Below are positions 34,230-42,210 of a DNA stretch of 64,000 nucleotides, in pieces; the stretch's first letter is position 1; the number at the start of each line of letters is the position of its first letter. A model generated the notes under the pieces. That model had not been told where the DNA came from. It made no database searches and saw only the letters and a list, made by a program, of their open reading frames with translations. This DNA comes from Hymenobacter sp. GOD-10R (lineage in GTDB: Bacteria; Bacteroidota; Bacteroidia; Cytophagales; Hymenobacteraceae), in the NCBI RefSeq assembly GCF_035609205.1, contig NZ_CP141184.1, positions 4,223,001 through 4,287,000 on the forward strand, read 5' to 3'. Made by a program: the position numbers and the translations under genes.

Positions 34230-34829
34230 ATGCCCGCTGCTCATCGTACGCTTTACGCCGCTTGGAGCGACGACGCGCTAGTACAAGCGCTCAGTAAGGG
34301 AGATGCTAAGGCATTTGAGGAAATCTATACACGCTACTGGTATCCGCTCTTCGAAGTCGCGCATCGTAAGCTCAATTCCCGCGAAGCTGCCGAAGAGCTT
34401 GTGCAGGAATTATTTACCGCTCTCTGGCACAAACGGGAGGTGCACACCATCAGTAAGCTGAAGCCCTATCTGCATTCAGCCATCAAGTACCAGATCATTG
34501 ACGCTATCAAGTCAAAGATTACGCACGCGGGCTACCTTGCTTACACGCGCCCACATTTATCGGACCTAGACTCTACAACGGAAGAGGTAGTTGCGGTGGC
34601 TGACCTGTCGTTGGCGTTGGTTGCTAGCGTGCAACACCTGCCGGAGCACACGCAACAGGTCTTCCGCCTGAGCCGGTTTGAGCACCAGTCAGTTCCTGAA
34701 ATTGCTGTACGGCTCAACTTATCGCAGAAAACCGTGGAGTATCACCTAACGCGGGCTATGAAAATGCTGCGGGTGAAGCTGAAAGACTTTCTCCCCTTGG
34801 TGCTTTTCACTTTTATCAACCATTTCTAG
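34230..34829 (+). CDS. ECF RNA polymerase sigma factor
   Basis: A 199-residue extracytoplasmic-function sigma factor of the Bacteroidota sigma-70 family. Region 2 is DALVQALSKGDAKAFEEIYTR to LVQELFTALWHKR; region 4 is LPEHTQQVFRLSRFEHQSVP, EIAVRLNLSQKTVEYHLTRA. The FecR-type anti-sigma gene follows after 203 nt and then the SusC/D/E genes, so it probably drives the Sus operon in a trans-envelope signalling loop. Confidence 0.93.
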   Translation: MPAAHRTLYAAWSDDALVQALSKGDAKAFEEIYTRYWYPLFEVAHRKLNSREAAEELVQELFTALWHKREVHTISKLKPYLHSAIKYQIIDAIKSKITHAGYLAYTRPHLSDLDSTTEEVVAVADLSLALVASVQHLPEHTQQVFRLSRFEHQSVPEIAVRLNLSQKTVEYHLTRAMKMLRVKLKDFLPLVLFTFINHF

Positions 34830-35032
34830 CTTTCTGCTTTCGCACACAGTCACATCGCGTGGTGCGAAGAAAGTTTTTATAGTACTTATAACCAGACAAT
34901 TATTACAACCTAGGATTGTCTTTTATTTACAAGAGTAATTTTTTAACAACTTTTTTTCTTGAGGGGCTAGGGGTCGAAACGGATTGATCGACTTAATAGG
35001 CATACGGAGATTTTCTCTGCTATTCCTAGCGC

Positions 35033-36094
35033 ATGAACCCAGCACAACTACAAGATCTTTTGCGGCGTTACCAGCAAGGCGACTGCACGTCCGAAGAGCG
35101 ACAGGTAGTCGAAACCTGGTACGAGGAGCTAGGTACCCAAGAGAAACCTCAACTTCCGGAAGAGGAACGGCAGTTTTTACAAGCAGACCTCTGGAAGCGT
35201 ATCGCTCACGAAACGGTATTAGTAGATACCCCTCTTACTACGAGTCAACCGAATAGCTGGTGGCGAACTGCTCCCGTCCGGTGGGCCGCTGCTGCCCTGT
35301 TAGCTGTAGGGCTTGGTACTGTAGGTCTTCAGCTAACACAGAACCCCATAGTCGCGCCCCAACAGCCCGCCATAACGGCTATTGCAACGACCCCAGCCTG
35401 GTCACCGGATGAGTTACTGGTTTACACCAATTCTACCAAGCAGCCCGCTACCTTTCGCTTGCCCGATGGGAGCATGGTGTTTTTATCGCCGAACAGCCGC
35501 TTGCAGTACCCGCAACAATTCACTGGCCCCAGTCGGCAGGTATATCTGACGGGCGAAGCGTCGTTTGATGTACAGCACGACGCTGCTCACCCATTCCGGG
35601 TGTATACGGATAAGCTGGTCACGACCGTCCTAGGTACTCTTTTCACCGTACGTTCTTACGCCAATCAGCCCCAGGTACTAGTAAAAGTGCGCCGCGGGAA
35701 AGTGCGCGTTACCCCTCGCCTGCCGGATTCGAAGCACCCAGAAGTACTATCGCCGACGCTCGCCAGCCTGGTCGTACGGCCGAATCAGCAGGCCGTTTAT
35801 TCCGCCAAGGCCCAAGAGCTAACAAAGGAACTGGTAGCTCAACCAGTAATGTTGGTAAATCAACCTTTTGCCTTCGATGACCGCCCCGTTTCAGAAGTTT
35901 TGGCAGCATTGGAAAAAGCATACGGCGTTGACATCGTGTATGACGAAAACAAGCTAGCCAACTGCACGGTAAGTCTTGTGCTCAAAGATGAGTCGTTGTT
36001 CAACAAGCTAGCTATTCTCTGCAAAACGCTAGGTGCTTCTTACGAGCTTTTGGATACCCAGATAGTTGTCCATAGTCAAGGCTGCAAAAGCTAG
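35033..36094 (+). CDS. FecR family anti-sigma / sensor protein
   Basis: A 353-residue single-pass inner-membrane protein. The cytoplasmic N-terminus (QDLLRRYQQGDCTSEERQVV, W at about 26) would bind the sigma factor. One transmembrane helix is at about 83-101 (WAAAALLAVGLGTVGLQL). The FecR periplasmic domain (VFLSPNSRLQYP, GEASFDV, TKLVTTVLGTLFTVRSY) precedes a DUF4974-type C-terminal domain (VSEVLAALEKAYGVDIVYDE) that resembles an STN fold and should contact SusC. The sigma-FecR-SusC order is the classic one. Confidence 0.93.
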   Translation: MNPAQLQDLLRRYQQGDCTSEERQVVETWYEELGTQEKPQLPEEERQFLQADLWKRIAHETVLVDTPLTTSQPNSWWRTAPVRWAAAALLAVGLGTVGLQLTQNPIVAPQQPAITAIATTPAWSPDELLVYTNSTKQPATFRLPDGSMVFLSPNSRLQYPQQFTGPSRQVYLTGEASFDVQHDAAHPFRVYTDKLVTTVLGTLFTVRSYANQPQVLVKVRRGKVRVTPRLPDSKHPEVLSPTLASLVVRPNQQAVYSAKAQELTKELVAQPVMLVNQPFAFDDRPVSEVLAALEKAYGVDIVYDENKLANCTVSLVLKDESLFNKLAILCKTLGASYELLDTQIVVHSQGCKS

Positions 36095-36277
36095 CCTTTC
36101 CGTCTTCTTCCTTCAAACTAATACCCCACACCTTTTATGGCGAAAGTCGCACACCTTTTCTCCCCCACTCTGCTCTAGCAGCACATTGTTTTGCAGACTT
36201 GGTGCAAACGTTTGCGAGGTAGCATCAATTTCTGCAAGATTTTCAGCAGAGACCTCACCCTAATTCATCCCACATTC

Positions 36278-39200
36278 ATGTCCTCTTCGCTACCATCCTC
36301 ACGCTTCTCTTGCACCGTCAAGAGGCTGCTGCTTACGCAGGCGCTCAGTTTAAGCCTATTTACCAGCATTGCAGGCGCGCATCCTTCTAGTGCGCAACAA
36401 TTGCTGGATCAACCCATTACGCTACGCGCTAAGGGTGAAACTATCAAGTCCGTTCTGGGGAAAATTGAAACCCAAACGGCTACTCATTTCCTGTATAGCC
36501 GCGAGCTGATCGGAGCCAGCCGCCGAGTATCCATTGATGCGGTTGACAAGCCTCTGGCCGACGTGCTCAACGACATGTTGGCGCCCCTGCAAATTCGCTA
36601 CGAACTGGTGAAGGATGGCATCATCCTCAACCCCGTCGCTGCCGATGGTACCGTTACGGGCCGGGTAGTTGACGCCAAAGGTGAAGGCATCCCTGGTGTA
36701 ACGGTTATCTTGGAAGGCACGACCCTAGGTGCGTCTACGGATGCTACCGGCGCTTATACGATTTCCAACGTACCCGCTGGCTCCTACACCCTTATTACCT
36801 CGTACGTAGGCTACAACGCCAACCGCATTCCGGTGAACGTAACCGGCGGCCAAACAACAACGGTAGCCAACTCTACCCTAGCTGAAAACACGACCCTGCT
36901 CAACGAGGCGGTGGTCGTAGGCTACGGCACCCAGCGCCGCCAAGACGTAACGGGGTCGGTAGCTACTGTTACATCGAAGGACTTTGTACAAGGCCAAGTA
37001 ACGAACCCTGAGCAGCTTATTCAGGGCAAAGTAGCAGGCGTACAAATTACCACTAACGGCGGTGCCCCTGGTTCGGCTTCTACCATTCGTATCCGGGGTG
37101 GCTCGTCGCTGAACGCCAGTAACGACCCGCTTATCGTTATTGATGGCGTGCCGGTGGAAACCAACAACTTCACTGGTTCATCCAACCCGCTCAGCCTCAT
37201 CAACCCGAACGACATCGAAACCTACACCGTGCTGAAAGACGCTTCGGCCACGGCTATCTATGGTTCGCGCGCTTCGAACGGGGTTATTCTTATTACCACC
37301 AAGAAAGGCGTACAGGGCGAGAAGCTAACGGTAAGCGTTAACTCTCAGACGTCTATCGCGCGCCGCTACAATTCGGTGCCAGTGCTTTCGGCCGACGATT
37401 TCCGGTCAACGGTAAACCGCGTGGCGCCTGGCAAAACGGGCTTGCTAGGTACTGCTAGCACAAACTGGCAAGACGAAATCTTCCGCACGGCTACTACCTT
37501 CGATAACAATGTCAGCGTGGGTGGTGCCGTAGGCAAGCTGCCTTTCCGCGCTTCTTACGGTAACCTAAGTCAGCAAGGCATTCTGATTACGAACCGACTG
37601 ATTCGTAACACGGGCTCGCTTAGCCTGAACCCGGTGCTGCTCGACAACCATTTGCGCGTGAACGTGAACGTGAAAGGTTCATGGATCGACAACAACTTCG
37701 CCGACAATGCTGCCGTTGGCTCGGCCGTGGCGTTCGACCCGACGCAGCCTGTAAATAGCGGCGTGGAAAGCTACGGTGGCTACTTCGAATACCTGCAAAG
37801 CGCAGGCGGTGCCCCTCAGCTAAACGTACCGCGCAACCCCGTGGCGCAGCTTCGCCTGACGCGCGACCGGAGCACCGTGAAGCGTAGCATCGGCAACATC
37901 CAGCTCGACTACAGCCTGCACTTCCTGCCCGATCTGCACGCTAACGTAAACCTAGGATACGACATCACGCGCAGCAACGGCTCCAAGCTGATTGGCTCGA
38001 ACTCGGCTGCTACTTACGTGAACGTGCCACTTGACCCCGCCAACACGAGCGTACGGGGTGGTTCATTTAACCGCTATACCCAGAACCGCGACAACAAGCT
38101 GCTGGAAGCTTACTTGAACTATACCAAGCAGTTCGGTAGCAACAACCGCTTAGAAGTACTCGGCGGTTACTCCTACCAGGACTTCATTCGGGAGGAGCCG
38201 GCGTTTGCTACCTACCTAGGCGACCAATCCACGGTGTTCAAAGCCGCTGCTACGAACCCGTTCCGCACTCAGTATACGATTATCTCGTTCTACGGCCGAG
38301 CCAACGTAACGCTACGCGACCGGTACATCTTCACGGGTACACTGCGTAACGACGCTTCTTCGCGCTTCTCGCCCGACAACCGCAATGCGTTGTTCCCCGC
38401 CGCCTCCTTCGCATGGCGTCTGAAGGAAGAGTCTTTCCTGAAAGACAATACGACGCTTTCTGAGCTGAAATTCCGGGTGGGTTACGGTATCACCGGTCAG
38501 CAGGATATTGTGGCTGCTGCTGGTAGCGACTATCCCTACATTCAGCGCTATTCGCGGAACGTACCCACGGCGCAGTACAGCTACTTCGACCAGACGACGG
38601 GCACGTATGTCTACCTGACGCCTTACTCACCGCAGGGCTTCAACCGTAACCTGAAGTGGGAGCAAACCGCTACTTACAACGCTGGTATCGACTTCGGCTT
38701 CCTAGATGGTAAGCTGAACGGCTCGATTGATGCCTACTACCGCAAGACCAAAGACCTGCTGGCCGTTATTCCAATCCCGTTGCTGACCAACTTCACCAAC
38801 CAGCTCGTGTCGAACGTAGGTTCTTTGGAGAACAAGGGTATCGAATTTAACCTGAATGCCTCGCCCGTACAAAACGAGCACTGGAACTGGAGCCTGAATG
38901 CTAACGCCACGTACAACGTGAACAAAATCCTGTCGCTCGGTACGCAAGCGGCTGATTTCGTAGGCATCGAGACCAACAATGGTGGCACGGTAGCGGGTGG
39001 TACGGGTACCAACATTGGCATCTACAGCGTGGGGGCACCTTCTTCCTCTTACTACGTGTACAAGCAAGTGTACGGGGAAAACGGCAAGCCTTTGCAGGAT
39101 GTGTACGCTGACCTCAACGGCGATGGCAAAGTGGACGTGAACGACCGTTACCTCTACAAGCAATCGGCGCCGCGTGTTATCCTCGGTTTCAGCTCAAACC

Positions 39201-39619
39201 TGAGCTACGATCGTCTGAGCCTAGCTTTCACGATGCGTAGCCTGTTGGGTAACTACAACTACAACAACATCAACTCGAACAGCGGTAACTACTACGGCAT
39301 CAACGGCTCAACCAACTTCCTGAGCAATGTGACCAAGGACGCCAACAACACCGGCTTTACCCTGACGAGCCAACAGCGTTACTCTTCGGACTACTACATT
39401 CAGAATGCTTCGTTCCTGCGGATGGAAAACATCACGCTGGGCTACAACGTGGGCAAGGTGTTCCATGAAAAGGGGAATTTGCGCTTGACTGCTGCTGTTC
39501 AGAATGCCTTCCTGATTACGAAGTACAGCGGCCTCGACCCCGAGATTTTCAACGGGATTGACAACAACATCTATCCCCGGCCCCGCACCTTCACCTTCGG
39601 TCTGAATCTGAACCTTTGA
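36278..39619 (+). CDS. SusC/RagA family TonB-dependent outer-membrane transporter with STN domain
   Basis: A 1,113-residue outer-membrane transporter. I start it at 36278 (MSSSLPSSRFSCTVKRLLLT), which gives a signal peptide; the in-frame ATG 87 nt upstream adds an unsuitable Cys-rich leader. The order is STN domain (about 45-105, IKSVLGKIETQTATHFLYSR), a carboxypeptidase-like domain (about 125-210, VTGRVVDAKGEGIPGVTVIL), the TonB box/linker with VVVGYGTQRRQDVTGSV, the plug with IRIRGGSSLNASNDPLIVIDG and ASATAIYGSRASNGVILITTKKG, and a barrel ending FTFGLNLNL. The STN domain is the part that talks to FecR-type anti-sigma proteins, matching the two genes upstream. It pairs with SusD, 18 nt downstream. 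Confidence 0.96.
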   Translation: MSSSLPSSRFSCTVKRLLLTQALSLSLFTSIAGAHPSSAQQLLDQPITLRAKGETIKSVLGKIETQTATHFLYSRELIGASRRVSIDAVDKPLADVLNDMLAPLQIRYELVKDGIILNPVAADGTVTGRVVDAKGEGIPGVTVILEGTTLGASTDATGAYTISNVPAGSYTLITSYVGYNANRIPVNVTGGQTTTVANSTLAENTTLLNEAVVVGYGTQRRQDVTGSVATVTSKDFVQGQVTNPEQLIQGKVAGVQITTNGGAPGSASTIRIRGGSSLNASNDPLIVIDGVPVETNNFTGSSNPLSLINPNDIETYTVLKDASATAIYGSRASNGVILITTKKGVQGEKLTVSVNSQTSIARRYNSVPVLSADDFRSTVNRVAPGKTGLLGTASTNWQDEIFRTATTFDNNVSVGGAVGKLPFRASYGNLSQQGILITNRLIRNTGSLSLNPVLLDNHLRVNVNVKGSWIDNNFADNAAVGSAVAFDPTQPVNSGVESYGGYFEYLQSAGGAPQLNVPRNPVAQLRLTRDRSTVKRSIGNIQLDYSLHFLPDLHANVNLGYDITRSNGSKLIGSNSAATYVNVPLDPANTSVRGGSFNRYTQNRDNKLLEAYLNYTKQFGSNNRLEVLGGYSYQDFIREEPAFATYLGDQSTVFKAAATNPFRTQYTIISFYGRANVTLRDRYIFTGTLRNDASSRFSPDNRNALFPAASFAWRLKEESFLKDNTTLSELKFRVGYGITGQQDIVAAAGSDYPYIQRYSRNVPTAQYSYFDQTTGTYVYLTPYSPQGFNRNLKWEQTATYNAGIDFGFLDGKLNGSIDAYYRKTKDLLAVIPIPLLTNFTNQLVSNVGSLENKGIEFNLNASPVQNEHWNWSLNANATYNVNKILSLGTQAADFVGIETNNGGTVAGGTGTNIGIYSVGAPSSSYYVYKQVYGENGKPLQDVYADLNGDGKVDVNDRYLYKQSAPRVILGFSSNLSYDRLSLAFTMRSLLGNYNYNNINSNSGNYYGINGSTNFLSNVTKDANNTGFTLTSQQRYSSDYYIQNASFLRMENITLGYNVGKVFHEKGNLRLTAAVQNAFLITKYSGLDPEIFNGIDNNIYPRPRTFTFGLNLNL

Positions 39620-39637
39620 TTTTCCCACCCTCTGTAT

Positions 39638-41248
39638 ATGAAACTCTTTAATTCATCCCGTCATACGCTAGCGCTGGCTCTAGTCTCTTCGGTCTTGGTA
39701 GCCGCTTCTTCGTGCACCAAGGACCTGGACCGCGTGCCAACCTACGATCTTAGCACGGAAACTATTTACAAGGACCTAGCTGGTTATCAAGCCGTAGCGG
39801 CGAAGGTATACAGCGGCTTTGCCGTAACAGGTGGCCAGGGTCCTGATGCCACTACCGGTGACATTCAAGGTATCGACCAAGGTACTTCCGACTACATCCG
39901 GCAGCTGTGGAGTGCCCAGGAGTTGACCACTGACGAGGCCGTTATTGCCTGGAATGACCCAGGCGTACAGGACTTTCACAACATGAACTGGACTACCAGT
40001 GGCGTGTTTGTACGAGGCCTTTACAGCCGTATTCTCTACGAGGTAACGCTGTGCAATGGCTTTCTATCCGAGGCGACCGATGCGAAGCTAGCTGATCGTA
40101 ATATCACGGGAAATGATGCTACCACGGCGCGGGCTTTGCGGGCAGAAGTGCGCTTCCTGCGGGCTCTCTCCTACTATCACGCGTTGGATTTGTACGGTAA
40201 TCCGCCGTTCGCCACGGAGAACGACGAAATCGGTGGCACTACGCCGCCGAAGCAAATCAGCCGAGCCGATCTATTTAAATACATCGAGCAAGAACTCATA
40301 GCTATTGATGCTGACCTGGTAGCACCTGGCCAGAACGTATACGGCCGGGCTGATAAGGCCGCTGCTTGGACGTTGCTCGCCAAACTCTACCTGAATGCGC
40401 AGGTATACACGGGCACGGCTCGCTACGCCGATTGCGCTACGTACGCAAAGAAGGTAATCGACAGTGGCGCTTACTCGCTCACAACGCGTTACGCGAACCT
40501 GTTCCGCACTGATAACAACACCAGCCGCGAGATTATCTTCCCGATCGTGTACGACGGCAAGCGGACCCAAACCTACGGTGGTACTACCTTCATTACGCAC
40601 GCCGCTATTGCCGGTACGGCCGATGCTAACTGGAACCCTGCTCGCTACGGCGTAGGCGGCGGTTGGGGCGGTATTCGCACCACAGCCAACCTCTACCAGC
40701 AGTTCCCAGATACGGCTGCCGATAGCCGCGGTAAGTTCGTGACGGGTGGTCAGACGCGTGACATTGTCTTGCAGACCGACTTCAAATATGGCTACGTGCC
40801 GATTAAGTTCAAGAACATTTCCTCTACCGGCGTAGCAGGCACCGACCCTACATTCGTCGACACCGACTTCCCCATGTTCCGCCTAGCCGACGTGTACCTG
40901 ATGTACGCGGAAGCAGCCCTACGTGGTGGCGGCGACCAAGGCCTAGCCCTAACTTACGTGAACCGCGTACGCACCCGCGCCTTCAACAACACGGCGGCCG
41001 GCAACATCACCGCAACGAACCTGACGCTGGACTTTCTCCTGAACGAACGTTCGCGCGAGCTATTCTGGGAAGCTACCCGCCGCACTGACCTCATCCGCTA
41101 CGGCCGCTTCACGGGCTCTACTTACCTGTGGCCCTGGAAAGGTGGCGTAGCAGCCGGCACGAGCGTACCGGAGTTCCGCAACTTGTTCCCTATTCCCTCA
41201 GCCGACTTGAGCGTGAACCGCAATCTGGTTCAGAACGCTGGCTACTAA
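39638..41248 (+). CDS. SusD/RagB family nutrient-binding lipoprotein
   Basis: A 536-residue surface lipoprotein. The signal peptide ends in a lipobox before Cys27 (SSCTKDLDRVP). The SusD N-terminal TPR-like domain includes LRAEVRFLRALSYYHALDLYGNPPF; the C-terminal part has FRLADVYLMYAEAALRGG and FLLNERSRELFWEATRRTDLIRYGRF, the canonical SusD signature. It forms a lid over SusC and captures oligosaccharide. A short hairpin (41261-41290) lies between it and SusE. Confidence 0.96.
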   Translation: MKLFNSSRHTLALALVSSVLVAASSCTKDLDRVPTYDLSTETIYKDLAGYQAVAAKVYSGFAVTGGQGPDATTGDIQGIDQGTSDYIRQLWSAQELTTDEAVIAWNDPGVQDFHNMNWTTSGVFVRGLYSRILYEVTLCNGFLSEATDAKLADRNITGNDATTARALRAEVRFLRALSYYHALDLYGNPPFATENDEIGGTTPPKQISRADLFKYIEQELIAIDADLVAPGQNVYGRADKAAAWTLLAKLYLNAQVYTGTARYADCATYAKKVIDSGAYSLTTRYANLFRTDNNTSREIIFPIVYDGKRTQTYGGTTFITHAAIAGTADANWNPARYGVGGGWGGIRTTANLYQQFPDTAADSRGKFVTGGQTRDIVLQTDFKYGYVPIKFKNISSTGVAGTDPTFVDTDFPMFRLADVYLMYAEAALRGGGDQGLALTYVNRVRTRAFNNTAAGNITATNLTLDFLLNERSRELFWEATRRTDLIRYGRFTGSTYLWPWKGGVAAGTSVPEFRNLFPIPSADLSVNRNLVQNAGY

Positions 41249-41260
41249 GCATTTTGTAGT

Positions 41261-41290
41261 ATTTCCCCGCTCCCGCTGGGGCGGGGAAAT
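41261..41290 (+). other. Intercistronic hairpin between susD- and susE-like genes
   Basis: ATTTCCCCGC pairs perfectly with GCGGGGAAAT, with an inner CCC/GGG. No T run follows, so it may stabilise or process the transcript or weaken read-through rather than end it. Confidence 0.5.
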
Positions 41291-41325
41291 AACTTTCCTA
41301 CTTCCCACCTCCTAGTTAGATAATC

Positions 41326-42117
41326 ATGAAAAATTGGCTTACCCAAGCGCTGGCGGGCCTGTTTGCCATAGCAACGCTTTCTTTAGCATCTTGTGAGAAA
41401 GATGAAGTAAAGGCCACGCTAAAGCCTAACAGCACTCCTACGCTCACGGCTTCTACCAACACGGTAGCACTGCTCCAGGCAAACAGCGCGCAAACTGCCG
41501 TTACCTATACCTGGACGCCCATCACTGCCTTCACCTGGAGCGAGGTTGAACACCCCTATAATCCGACTGTTACCTACAATATCCAAGTAGATAAGCAAGG
41601 CAACAACTTTGCGGCGCCCGTATCAATTGGTGCTGGTGCAGGTCCTACCACGGTGCTCACCGTAGATGCTCTGAATTCGAGCCTGACGACCCTAGGTCTT
41701 ACCCCGGGCACAGCGACGCCGCTGGAAGTGCGTTTGCAGGCTAGCTATGCTGCCAACAGCCCGTTATTTTCACCAACTGTTCCGCTCACGGCTACCATCT
41801 ACAAGGCATGCGTACCACCTAACGCAGATACGTGGTCGATTATCGGACCCGCAGGTGTTGATTGGGACACGGATGTACAGCTTACTTACAATTGCGACCT
41901 GAAAGCCTACACCATCACGCGTGCGCTGAAGGCAGGTGCGTTCAAGTTTCGCTTAAACAAGGCTTGGACCACCAGCTACGGCTCTACCAGCACAAGAAAT
42001 AGCAGCGGTACCGCTCCTATCGACACAAATCCGGGCAACGACATTATGGTTACAACCGCTGGCACCTACACCATTATTCTGGATCTGAATAATAAGACCT
42101 ACTCTTTGAAGCAGTAG
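41326..42117 (+). CDS. SusE/SusF-type surface glycan-binding lipoprotein
   Basis: A 263-residue lipoprotein with lipobox LASC (Cys23). An N-terminal SusE-like Ig domain (about 30-160, FTWSEVEHPYNPTVTYNIQVDK) is followed by a carbohydrate-binding module (about 170-263, TWSIIGPAGVDWDTDVQLTY, AGAFKFRLNKAWTTSYG). It is shorter than Bacteroides SusE, with only one binding module. It would help hold starch-like glycan at the cell surface. Last gene of the operon, before a strong terminator. Confidence 0.88.
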   Translation: MKNWLTQALAGLFAIATLSLASCEKDEVKATLKPNSTPTLTASTNTVALLQANSAQTAVTYTWTPITAFTWSEVEHPYNPTVTYNIQVDKQGNNFAAPVSIGAGAGPTTVLTVDALNSSLTTLGLTPGTATPLEVRLQASYAANSPLFSPTVPLTATIYKACVPPNADTWSIIGPAGVDWDTDVQLTYNCDLKAYTITRALKAGAFKFRLNKAWTTSYGSTSTRNSSGTAPIDTNPGNDIMVTTAGTYTIILDLNNKTYSLKQ

Positions 42118-42133
42118 TTAAGTGCACAGCATC

Positions 42134-42184
42134 TAGCTCCAACAAAAAAGCCGCTGACGATCAGCGGCTTTTTTGTTGGAGCTA
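42134..42184. terminator. Bidirectional terminator between the SusE-like and GH5-like genes
   Basis: A perfect palindrome: 24-nt arms TAGCTCCAACAAAAAAGCCG plus CTGA around CGA. T runs on both strands fit termination from either side. Confidence 0.9.
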
Positions 42185-42210
42185 CCAGGAGCTAGGGTCT
42201 GTTGGCTAGG

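Noticed and set aside
36191..36277. Longer start for the SusC-like gene
   Set aside because: The extra 29 residues precede a proper signal peptide and are Cys/Arg-rich, so the start at 36278 fits better.
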